Shown piece by piece: positions 57,485-64,000 of a DNA stretch of 64,000 nucleotides (the first letter of the stretch is position 1; every line of letters begins with the position of its first letter). The stretch is from Acidobacteriota bacterium (GTDB taxonomy: Bacteria > Acidobacteriota > Terriglobia > Terriglobales > Acidobacteriaceae): assembly GCA_021778845.1 (NCBI GenBank), contig JAJYBU010000004.1, positions 99,137 to 163,136 of the forward strand, in the 5' to 3' direction. A model generated the notes under the pieces. That model did no database searches. It was given only the letters and a program-made list of their open reading frames with translations, and was not told where the DNA came from. Position numbers and translations under genes: made by a program.

Positions 57485-57928
57485 TTAACTCGCCATCGCC
57501 ACCTGCGCCGACGCCTCCTGCACCCCCACCGACTGCACATGCTTCTTCGGCCCCCGCTTCCGCGCCACCAGTATCCGAATCCGGTCCAGCACCTCCGCCG
57601 GCGTACTCGCCCCCTTGGGCAGGAAAGCATCCGCCGCAGCCGCCCGGTCAAAGCTCGTCACCGTCCCCGAAACCAGCAGCGTCGGCAACCCCGGATGCAA
57701 CTGTTTCGCCCGTCGAATCAACTCGTTACCGTCCATCTGCGGCAAAATCAGATCCGACAGCAACAGGTCCACCGACCCCTGCGCCGCCCCCTGCAAATAC
57801 TCCAACGCCTCCGCCGCCGTCCCCATCGCCACCACCCGATAGCCCCGCGTCTCCAGCAAAAACTTCCTCACCGAAAGCACCTGTTCGTTGTCTTCTACAC
57901 ACAAAATCGTCTTGCGAGGGCGCATCAT
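57485..57928 (-). CDS. Single-domain response regulator (CheY/Spo0F-like)
   Basis: 147 residues, one receiver domain and a short tail. Acidic pocket Glu12-Asp13 (CVEDNE), phospho-acceptor Asp59 in LLLSDLILPQMDGNELI, Ser88 in LLVSGTV and Lys105 in DAFLPKG are all present. No DNA-binding or enzymatic output domain follows, only a basic segment (VARKRGPKKHVQ). CACGGAGAGAA precedes the ATG. No histidine kinase is near, so the partner is unknown. Confidence 0.88.
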   Translation of the reverse strand: MMRPRKTILCVEDNEQVLSVRKFLLETRGYRVVAMGTAAEALEYLQGAAQGSVDLLLSDLILPQMDGNELIRRAKQLHPGLPTLLVSGTVTSFDRAAAADAFLPKGASTPAEVLDRIRILVARKRGPKKHVQSVGVQEASAQVAMAS

Positions 57929-58610
57929 TTCTCTCCGTGCCGGTCGTCTCCGGCTAGTTCGTTCCAGGGTTCACAGTTAAGCGGCGTTCCTCAATCAGTT
58001 CAATCACTTACGAGGAAACAGAGGCTTCCGATTCCAGCGGCCGAGCGGGGTCGTTTGCGCCCCAAAGGGCACATCCGTTCCGCGCTCGGAGTTGAGCGTT
58101 TCCGTTTCCCCGCGATGCCAGCCATTTCAGGCATAGGAGGGCACAGCCCCGGACACGCATCAAGCGCAGTCCGTGCGTCTGCTGTGGACGTTGTGGATCG
58201 CAGTGGAAAAGGTGTAAAACCTTCTCCACTGCTCCCCATCCCCTCCCGGAAGCAGCGCCCCTCTACAGCTCAAATCGGGACTCTCCCGTTGAACTGGATC
58301 GTAGGTCGCAATAGCCGTTGCAGCCCTTGGATTCCCTCTACAGCGCGCGGCCTTGCTAGGGTTTCATCGCAGCGCAGAGAGCACCCGTTGGCGCCTTTGC
58401 TATCACTCAGATTGTCGGTAAATCAGGCGAAAAATCTTGCGTCTTCGAAGCATTCATTCGTTGACGATTTGCTGAGCATACGGACGCCCATCCCTCGTGG
58501 CAACAGTGAATTTTTAGCGAAAATGCAACGAGTTTGGACTGGCGCTTCCACCGCCCGCGCACATTGCTTGTCCCTGTTGGTGTTTATGGTTCTCCTGCTG
58601 TGGAAAACCC
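57929..58610. other. Gene-free region of 682 bases
   Basis: Several overlapping frames are open but none has a family match, a ribosome-binding site or steady codon use. The one clear structure is an inverted repeat AGTGGAAAAGGT (58202-58213) / ACCTTCTCCACT (58219-58230) with one mismatch and a five-base loop, without a T-tract. Base composition is less GC-rich than the neighbouring genes. A decayed gene or an untranslated RNA cannot be excluded. Confidence 0.35.
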
Positions 58611-59528
58611 CTATTTCCAGGGCAGGAAAAGCCGTCCTTCTGCAACAGGAATGGTGCGTCCCAAAACGAGAATGGATCGCACCCTCTCCCCCTCCAGCCT
58701 CGCCTGCGTCGTAATCCGGCTCGGCCGCTGCATCTCAATTCCCTGCTCAATCACCACCGGTTGCGCAGATAAAGCCAATCCGCTCTTCACCAACCAGGCA
58801 ATGCAGCATCCCGCCGCCGACCCCGTCGCCGGGTCCTCCCCCGAATAGAACTGCATCCGCGCATGCCAATCCGCCCCTCCCTTGCCATCCGCGGGCAGGG
58901 CCGCAATGCAGTAGAAAAAATGCGCGTCATTGCCCGCAATCCACGCCTGCGCCTCGTGCTGGACAATCTGCAAGCGCTGCAGCGCCTCCAGCGACCGCAC
59001 CAGCACAATACAGAACGGCACCCCCGTCGACACCGTCTGCGGCGGATAATCCGCAGACAAATCCTCCACCCTCAACCCGATCGCCCGCGCCACCTCCGCG
59101 CGATCATGCGTTGCGCCGAAGACCGCATCCTTCTGCGCCATTGTCGCTCGCACCCCCGGAACGCCCTCATCGGGAGCCTCGAATCGCACCGTGATCGGCC
59201 CCACATTCAGCCGCAGCGTTATCGTCTCCGCACCCCGCAGCGCGGGATGGTTCAGGTATAGCCAGGTTGCCGTTCCCAGCGTCGGATGCCCTGCAAACGG
59301 TAACTCTTCGCCGGTCGTAAAGATGCGCACGCGCACCCCTTCGCGCGCCTCGGTCTCCGCATCGCAGGGCAGAATGAAGGTCGTCTCCGAGAGATTTGTT
59401 TCATGCGCAATCGCCTGCATCTCGTCATCCGAGAGACCCCGCGCATCATGAAAGACAGCCAGTGCATTGCCCTCCAACGGGCGTTCTGCAAAGACATCGA
59501 GAACCGAATAAGTCAGTGTGCGTGCCAT
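58611..59528 (-). CDS. PhzF family isomerase/epimerase-like protein
   Basis: 305 residues, two-lobed diaminopimelate-epimerase fold. Family blocks LDVFAERPLEGNALAVFHDA, HETNLSETTFILP (catalytic Glu), EELPFAGHPTLGTATWL and YSGEDPATGSAAGCCIAWLV are complete. PhzF acts in phenazine synthesis, but most homologues, and this isolated one, are of unknown substrate. The start follows GGATGGATGC. Confidence 0.88.
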   Translation of the reverse strand: MARTLTYSVLDVFAERPLEGNALAVFHDARGLSDDEMQAIAHETNLSETTFILPCDAETEAREGVRVRIFTTGEELPFAGHPTLGTATWLYLNHPALRGAETITLRLNVGPITVRFEAPDEGVPGVRATMAQKDAVFGATHDRAEVARAIGLRVEDLSADYPPQTVSTGVPFCIVLVRSLEALQRLQIVQHEAQAWIAGNDAHFFYCIAALPADGKGGADWHARMQFYSGEDPATGSAAGCCIAWLVKSGLALSAQPVVIEQGIEMQRPSRITTQARLEGERVRSILVLGRTIPVAEGRLFLPWK

Positions 59529-59982
59529 GCATCCATCCTACGGGCACAAGCCGATACGCTACATCGAAGCAAGCGTTCGGCGAAGTCGCCCTTGACATCA
59601 ATTACCCATCACCGTACCTTATCGATAACCGCAGGAGAAGCGAAACTGCTTTCGCGCTGGCGCTGGTCGCCCGCGGCGGTCCTAAGTTCAGAACCATCTC
59701 CAACCGACGCCATGCACCTCACCGTCTCCAACTCGAAGCTCTGTCGCTGTGACTCCCGCTGCTGTTGCTGCGGCCCCACACGGGTGAGCGGATGAGCGAA
59801 TCGAGACCATAACATCGCGTCGAGAAGCGAACATCAAGACCCACCCAAGGCTCAGCCGGGTGGGTCTTCTGATTTCATCGACCCCAGCCAGTACACGCTC
59901 CAGGCTCACATATCAATCATCGGACGCTCCCCACCAACGTTCGATCCGATGTACAAGCTTCTCTCCACAAGGACGAAACACC
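59529..59982. other. Gene-free region with a hairpin
   Basis: 454 bases between phzF and the peroxiredoxin gene with no supported gene. An 11-base perfect inverted repeat AAGACCCACCC (59836-59846) / GGGTGGGTCTT (59858-59868) precedes CTGATTTCATC and looks like a terminator, although no gene leads into it. It could end an unannotated small transcript or act as a leader structure. Confidence 0.4.
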
Positions 59983-60639
59983 ATGTCTCTCCGCATCAAC
60001 GATCTTGCCCCCGACTTCACCGCAGACACCACCCAGGGCACCGTCAGCTTTCATGAGTGGATCGGCCAGGACTGGGCCGTTCTCTTCTCGCATCCCAAGG
60101 ACTTCACCCCCGTCTGCACCACCGAACTCGGAGCCGTCGCCGGCCTCGAACATCAGTTCGCCGAGCGCGGTGCCAAAGTCATCGGCCTCTCCGTCGATCC
60201 CGTCGACAGCCACGGCAAATGGGAGAAGGACATCGAAGACGTCAGCGGCTACAAGGTCAACTACCCCATCATCGGCGACCCCGAGTTGAAGGTTGCCAAG
60301 CTCTACGACATGCTCGCCGGCGACGACGGCGACAGTTGCGAAGGCCGCACTCCCGCCGACAACGCACCCGTCCGCACCGTCTTCGTCATCGGCCCGGACA
60401 AGCGCATCAAACTGCACATGGCCTACCCCATGACCACCGGCCGCAACTTCGACGAGATCATTCGCGTCCTCGACTCTCTCCAACTCACCGCCAGGCACAA
60501 GGTCGCAACGCCGGCAAACTGGAAGCAGGGCGACGACGTCATCATCACCGGCGCCGTCTCAAACCAGGAAGCCGACCAGATCTTTCCCGGCTACAAGACG
60601 GTGAAGCCGTATCTCCGCACCACGGCACAACCGCAGTAG
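59983..60639 (+). CDS. 1-Cys peroxiredoxin (Prx6 type)
   Basis: 218 residues, thiol peroxidase. The peroxidatic motif is SHPKDFTPVCTTELGAVA with Cys45. The second conserved region GLSVDPVDSHGKWEKDI and the long C-terminal dimerisation arm (TPANWKQGDDVIITGAV, PGYKTVKPYLRTT) are those of the Prx6 group. ACAAGGACG precedes the ATG. It is monocistronic, with a tRNA gene following. Confidence 0.93.
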   Translation: MSLRINDLAPDFTADTTQGTVSFHEWIGQDWAVLFSHPKDFTPVCTTELGAVAGLEHQFAERGAKVIGLSVDPVDSHGKWEKDIEDVSGYKVNYPIIGDPELKVAKLYDMLAGDDGDSCEGRTPADNAPVRTVFVIGPDKRIKLHMAYPMTTGRNFDEIIRVLDSLQLTARHKVATPANWKQGDDVIITGAVSNQEADQIFPGYKTVKPYLRTTAQPQ

Positions 60640-60688
60640 TTTTCCGCAGAACGTTCTGCCGCAACATCTCAGCGCGGCAGGACCATGA

Positions 60689-60764
60689 GCACCGGTGGCG
60701 AAGTGGCTAACGCGCTGGTCTGCAAAACCAGTATTCATGGGTTCAAATCCCATCCGGTGCTCCA
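60689..60764 (+). tRNA. tRNA-Cys(GCA)
   Basis: Acceptor GCACCGG / CCGGTGC, D stem GCG/CGC, anticodon stem CTGGT/ACCAG with loop CTGCAAA (anticodon GCA), T arm ATGGGTTCAAATCCCAT. The discriminator base is U73, the identity element of tRNA-Cys, and CCA is encoded. Confidence 0.96.
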
Positions 60765-61020
60765 TAAAGTCCTCGCCTTGCATCCCCATTACCATTCCCT
60801 CCTGTCCGTCCCTTCTTCCGAGCATCCTCTGCGGTTGGGTTGCGAAGTTGCGTCGCACGCCTTGAGCGTTCTCGTCCAAATGCATTCGCTCCCGCCCTCA
60901 AGCATCATCGAAGGGTGGAGAGGCCAGAAGGCTATGATCGAAGCTTGGGTTATGTTTGATCATGCCGCACGAATTGGCTCGAAGCATAACCCACCCACCT
61001 CAAAGCAGGAGAAGTAACCC

Positions 61021-61758
61021 ATGGCTCAGAAGCTCATCGGTAAGACCGCCCTCGTCACAGGATCCAGCGCAGGAATCGGCTGGGCCACGGCACTCGCGCT
61101 CGCGGAAGAAGGCGCAAACCTCGTCCTCAATGCCCGGCGTGAAGACCGCCTGCGTGAACTCGCCAAGCTGGCACTCGACAAGGGCGCGTCAGCAGTCACC
61201 ATCATGGCCGGAGATGCCCGCGAAGAACAGGTTGCGAAGGACTGCGTCGACGCCGCCATCAAGTCGTACGGCGCCCTCGACATCCTGATCAACAACATCG
61301 GCATGGGTATCTACAAAGACCTCGTCGACACCACGCTCGACGATTACACCCGCATGATCGACACCAACATCCGCACGACCTTTCTGTTCTCCCGTTACGC
61401 CGTCCCCCACATGATCGAGCGGCATCACGGCACCATCCTCATGATCTCTTCCATGGCCGGGCTCTACGGCTTCGCCGGCGAGGCTGTCTACTGCTCCACC
61501 AAGTTCGCGCAGGTCGGCTTTGCCCAGGCTCTCGACCGCGAGCTCCGCCCCAAGGGCATCAAGGTCGGCGTCATCTGTCCAGGCGGCGTCAAAACGGAGT
61601 TTGCCATCGGCGCCGGCCGCACCGTTCAGGGCGTTGCCGATAGCGGCATGCTCGAGCCCGAAGACGTCGCCCAGGCTGTTCTCCTCGCCTGCACCCAGTC
61701 CGCCGGCTCCCGCATCATCGAGATCCAGATGAGGACTATGTCAGAATCTCTCGCCTAA
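61021..61758 (+). CDS. Short-chain dehydrogenase/reductase
   Basis: 245 residues, classical SDR. The cofactor motif is TGSSAGIG (residues 13-20), and the acidic/basic selector region is NARRED (Arg39-Arg40 favours NADP). NNIG replaces the usual NNAG. The catalytic set is Ser143/144, Tyr157 and Lys161 in EAVYCSTKFA. GGAGAAGTAACCC precedes the ATG. The substrate is unknown. Confidence 0.88.
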   Translation: MAQKLIGKTALVTGSSAGIGWATALALAEEGANLVLNARREDRLRELAKLALDKGASAVTIMAGDAREEQVAKDCVDAAIKSYGALDILINNIGMGIYKDLVDTTLDDYTRMIDTNIRTTFLFSRYAVPHMIERHHGTILMISSMAGLYGFAGEAVYCSTKFAQVGFAQALDRELRPKGIKVGVICPGGVKTEFAIGAGRTVQGVADSGMLEPEDVAQAVLLACTQSAGSRIIEIQMRTMSESLA

Positions 61759-62032
61759 TCGAAACTACAAGCGGACCTCGCGGAGCATTCGCACCGCCGA
61801 CGGTTGCCGCCCTCACGGTCAGCGACGCCGAAACAGTACCCGCATCGGCGTCGCTTCACCCAATCCTCGGCCCCATCGAAGACCCCTTCGCACCGAATCC
61901 CCTCCGCAAAACGCTAAAATGGAAGCAGCCATTTCAGTCCGAGGATAGCTGCGCAGTCAGTCCTTTTCGAACCCTGCGCTGAGACCTGTCCCCGACCAAA
62001 GCACCTGCACTCGTCTCACGAAAGTTGAAGCC

Positions 62033-62401
62033 ATGAGTTCCACAACATCTCTCATCATCGTTGCCGTCGTCATCCTTATCTTTTTTCTCCTGAAGCGTTC
62101 TGGTCAGGTCGCCGCCAAAGACGTCCCCACATTTCTGCAAGACGGAGCGATGGTCATTGACGTACGCAGTCAGGCCGAGTTCAACTCCGGCCATCTCCCC
62201 AAGGCGATTAACATTCCGCTCGACACCATCGAGACCGCGCTTCCCCGCCGCGTCAAGGATAAGAATTGCGTCCTGCTGCTGCATTGCCAGAGCGGAATGC
62301 GCAGCGGCGTCGCCAGCAAGAAGTTGCAGCGACTCGGCTACGTAAGGGCTTTCAACCTCGGCTCCTACAGCCGCGCAGCCAAGCTCGTCGGCAGCCACTA
62401 A
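62033..62401 (+). CDS. Membrane-anchored rhodanese-domain protein
   Basis: 122 residues. An N-terminal membrane helix (residues 6-22) is followed by a single rhodanese domain (VPTFLQDGAMVIDVRSQAEF, SGHLPKAINIPL). The catalytic cysteine is Cys85 in the loop CQSGMRS. Such YgaP- or PspE-like proteins bind sulfane sulfur. It is followed by a second rhodanese-like gene and a thioredoxin-like gene on the same strand, suggesting a thiol-sulfur function. Confidence 0.85.
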   Translation: MSSTTSLIIVAVVILIFFLLKRSGQVAAKDVPTFLQDGAMVIDVRSQAEFNSGHLPKAINIPLDTIETALPRRVKDKNCVLLLHCQSGMRSGVASKKLQRLGYVRAFNLGSYSRAAKLVGSH

Positions 62402-62506
62402 CGCCCCCGCAAGCTCAATGCATCGGCCTCTCTCCGCGCCTCTTCCTTATCGGCGCGTCACTCTTCATGCGCCATTCTCGATTAGACTTGTGGCGGAGAT
62501 GATTCG

Positions 62507-63016
62507 ATGAAATATTCCGTTACACCGCGTCTGCGCTCAGCTCTCGGGCTGGCGACATTGGCCCTTGCTGTTGCCTTCGGGGCATCCTCCTGCAAAGCCC
62601 AGTTCATGTCTTCGCCCGGAGATGCGAGCGCCCTCTCGGTTCCCCAGGCCCAGTTGATTCAGCCTGAAGCTCTGGCTCATATGCTCAAATCCTCAGCCGC
62701 TTCCAGGCCGCTGATGTTGCAGGTAGGCTCGCGCGTTCTCTTTGCCGAGAGCCACATTCCTGGCTCCGTTTATACCGGCCCAGGATCGCAACCCGTCGGC
62801 CTCCAGGCCCTGCAGAGCAGAGTAGCTTCCGTCTCGCACAAGCAACTCATCGTGCTCTACTGCGGCTGCTGCCCGTGGAATCACTGCCCCAACGTTGGCC
62901 CTGCGTTCCACCAACTCCAGGCCATGGGTTTCACCAACGTGAAGGTCCTCTATCTGGCCAACAACTTCGGCACAGACTGGGTCGACAAAGGCTATCCGGT
63001 TGAATCCTCCCAGTAA
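62507..63016 (+). CDS. Exported rhodanese-like protein with CGCCPWNHC motif
   Basis: 169 residues. The signal sequence ends in a possible lipobox ASSC (Cys29). The body follows the rhodanese pattern (LQVGSRVLFAESHIPGSVYT, VLYCGCCPWNHCPNVGPAFH, MGFTNVKVLYLANNFGTDWV). The active-site loop holds four cysteines (119, 121, 122, 127), unusual for a rhodanese and suggestive of redox or metal chemistry. Its stop overlaps the presumed TTG start of the thioredoxin-like gene. Confidence 0.78.
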   Translation: MKYSVTPRLRSALGLATLALAVAFGASSCKAQFMSSPGDASALSVPQAQLIQPEALAHMLKSSAASRPLMLQVGSRVLFAESHIPGSVYTGPGSQPVGLQALQSRVASVSHKQLIVLYCGCCPWNHCPNVGPAFHQLQAMGFTNVKVLYLANNFGTDWVDKGYPVESSQ

Positions 63017-63584
63017 GCAAACCACCTCCCCGAAGCTTGCGGCCGCCTGCAACCCAACGCAGGCGGCCCGACTCTCTCTTGCCCTGCGCCTCATCTTCGT
63101 GGTCGTCGTGGCAATCGGCCTCATAGCCAGCGCCGCACGTCCTGCTCTCGCTGCGGATACGCTGGTCAACAAGAAGGCTCCCGAGTTTGTGCGCACCACT
63201 CTGGACCACCGCAAGCTGGACCTCAACGCCTACCGGGGCAAGGTCGTTTTGCTCAACTTCTGGGCAACATGGTGCGCTCCCTGCCAGCTTGAAATGCCGC
63301 GCTTCGTCGCCTGGCAAAACCAGTATGGCCCACGCGGCCTGCAAATCATCGGCATCTCCATGGACGATGACCCGGCTCTCGTGCGCAGCCTCTACAGCAA
63401 GCTCCACTTGAACTATCCCGTCGCCATGGGCGATGCGCCGCTGGGCGAACTCTACGGCGGAGTCCTCGGTCTGCCCGTAACCTTTCTCATCGATCGCAAC
63501 GGCGAGGTGCGCGCCAAGTTTGAAGGCCAGACGGACCTCGGCAAACTGGAACAGCAGTTGCAATCCCTCGTGTCCCATCCATAA
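63000..63584 (+). CDS. TlpA-like periplasmic thioredoxin
   Basis: 194 residues. The only plausible start is TTG at 63000, inside the end of the preceding gene. An N-terminal membrane/signal segment (residues 29-50, ending ARPALAA) is followed by a TlpA/ResA thioredoxin domain with the redox pair Cys92-Cys95 in FWATWCAPC and the cis-proline region GGVLGLPVTFLIDRNGEV. It probably reduces thiols in the periplasm, possibly those of its rhodanese-like neighbour. Confidence 0.87.
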   Translation: MNPPSKQTTSPKLAAACNPTQAARLSLALRLIFVVVVAIGLIASAARPALAADTLVNKKAPEFVRTTLDHRKLDLNAYRGKVVLLNFWATWCAPCQLEMPRFVAWQNQYGPRGLQIIGISMDDDPALVRSLYSKLHLNYPVAMGDAPLGELYGGVLGLPVTFLIDRNGEVRAKFEGQTDLGKLEQQLQSLVSHP

Positions 63585-63648
63585 GCTCAACCGCCCGTCA
63601 CCCCATCGTCTCGGCAACAGATCGGCTCACGCACAATCTCCGCACCAA

Positions 63649-63680
63649 TAAAAAAGAGCCGCACGCAGCGGCTCTTTTTC
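63649..63680. terminator. Bidirectional terminator between tlpA-like gene and mreB
   Basis: AAAAAGAGCCGC (63651-63662), loop ACGCA, GCGGCTCTTTTT (63668-63679). A-tract and T-tract at opposite ends allow termination in both directions. Confidence 0.9.
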
Positions 63681-63697
63681 CCTTCCAGATATTTCTG

Positions 63698-64000
63698 TTA
63701 GTCGATCGAGATCTTGCGCAGCAGCTTGAAATCCGACAGCATCTTCCCTGTTCCCAGCACCACGCTCGCCAGCGGATCATCGGCAATCGTCACCGGAAGT
63801 CCCGTCTCCTCTCGAATGCGCTTATCGAGATTCTTGATCAGCGCACCTCCGCCCGTCAGCACAATGCCGCGATCCGAAATATCCGCCGAGAGCTCCGGCG
63901 GCGTCCGCTCCAGCGCCACGCGAATCGCATTCAGGATCGTCGCAATGCACTCACCCAACGCCTCGCGAATCTCCGAGTCGTCGATCGTAATCGTCTTCGG
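63698..64000 (-). CDS. mreB: Rod shape-determining protein MreB, C-terminal part (cut by window edge)
   Basis: 101 codons are visible. The C-terminus is that of the bacterial actin MreB: AIRVALERTPPELSADISDR, GIVLTGGGALIKNLDKRIRE (the adenosine-binding GGGA turn) and DDPLASVVLGTGKMLSDFKL. It continues beyond position 64000. It lies on the same strand as mreC-mreD-mrdA-rodA, but recG and nine other genes intervene. Confidence 0.95.
   Translation of the reverse strand, partial: PKTITIDDSEIREALGECIATILNAIRVALERTPPELSADISDRGIVLTGGGALIKNLDKRIREETGLPVTIADDPLASVVLGTGKMLSDFKLLRKISID

Noticed and set aside
57539..58714. 391-codon plus-strand frame spanning the gap before phzF
   Set aside because: The first part is antisense to the response regulator and the last part to phzF. 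The middle has irregular codon use and no motif.
60685..61017. 110-codon ORF over tRNA-Cys
   Set aside because: It covers a convincing tRNA gene and has no independent coding evidence.

Overview
The window is high-GC, densely coded bacterial chromosome. It most resembles a soil Acidobacteriota of the Terriglobia/Acidobacteriales type (Granulicella, Terriglobus, Edaphobacter-like). That placement is an inference from the gene content: an F1Fo cluster without a and c subunits, an alkaline-phosphatase/phospholipase-C family exoprotein, beta-propeller lipoproteins, an M16/S41/M28 periplasmic peptidase set, and an mreCD-mrdA-rodA-rne run. Typical protein and intergenic repeats support it. I see no insertion sequence, prophage, CRISPR array or rRNA.

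Layout. (1) 1-8.3 kb: a small CDF-like transporter, a broken VWA-type gene end, then the minus-strand ATP synthase cluster b'-b-delta-alpha-gamma-beta-epsilon. (2) 8.3-11.5 kb: hfq-hflX (minus) divergent from a DegT-type aminotransferase. (3) 11.5-18.7 kb: two minus-strand lipoproteins, tatA/B-tatC-M28 peptidase and terC, separated by mosaic intergenic repeats. (4) 18.7-27.1 kb: aroB-menG, a CDF transporter and a PASTA protein, convergent with the minus-strand operon aroC-def-fmt-rsmB. (5) 27.3-34.6 kb: a secreted phosphoesterase, a YhaM-like HD exoribonuclease, a SurA-like isomerase, a CtpA-type protease and tRNA-Gly(CCC). (6) 34.7-41.6 kb: universal stress protein, PsiE-like protein, M16 peptidase, an RsbW/RsbV-like pair and glpK. 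(7) 41.6-44.2 kb: an NRAMP-like metal transporter with a divergent metal site, a GTGA-overlapping 52-aa ORF, a CsoR/FrmR-type operator-like palindrome and a small membrane protein. (8) 44.2-53.7 kb: minus-strand mreC-mreD-mrdA-rodA-rne, where the RNase E/G carries an insert of about 750 residues inside its S1 domain. (9) 53.8-64 kb: recG with in-frame copies of an intergenic repeat, a lipoprotein, a single-domain response regulator, PhzF, 1-Cys peroxiredoxin, tRNA-Cys(GCA), an SDR, two rhodanese-like proteins, a TlpA-like thioredoxin and the 3' end of mreB at the right edge.

The most unusual structure is the repeat content. A hairpin element with the flanks CTCGACCG...GCAGCGGAGAGACC keeps its flanks while its stem changes on both sides together. 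It occurs between genes (11.6, 12.0, 17.3 and 43.7 kb) and has entered recG in frame three times, once tandemly triplicated. It is often joined to a second repeat (GTCATTCCG...GGAATCTGC) and to hexanucleotide arrays (GCAACG/GCAAGG). A third palindrome (CCCCATTCGTGACG) lies once inside recG and once 2.5 kb downstream. Start sites are chosen by eye from ribosome-binding sites and family lengths, and several remain uncertain as noted.
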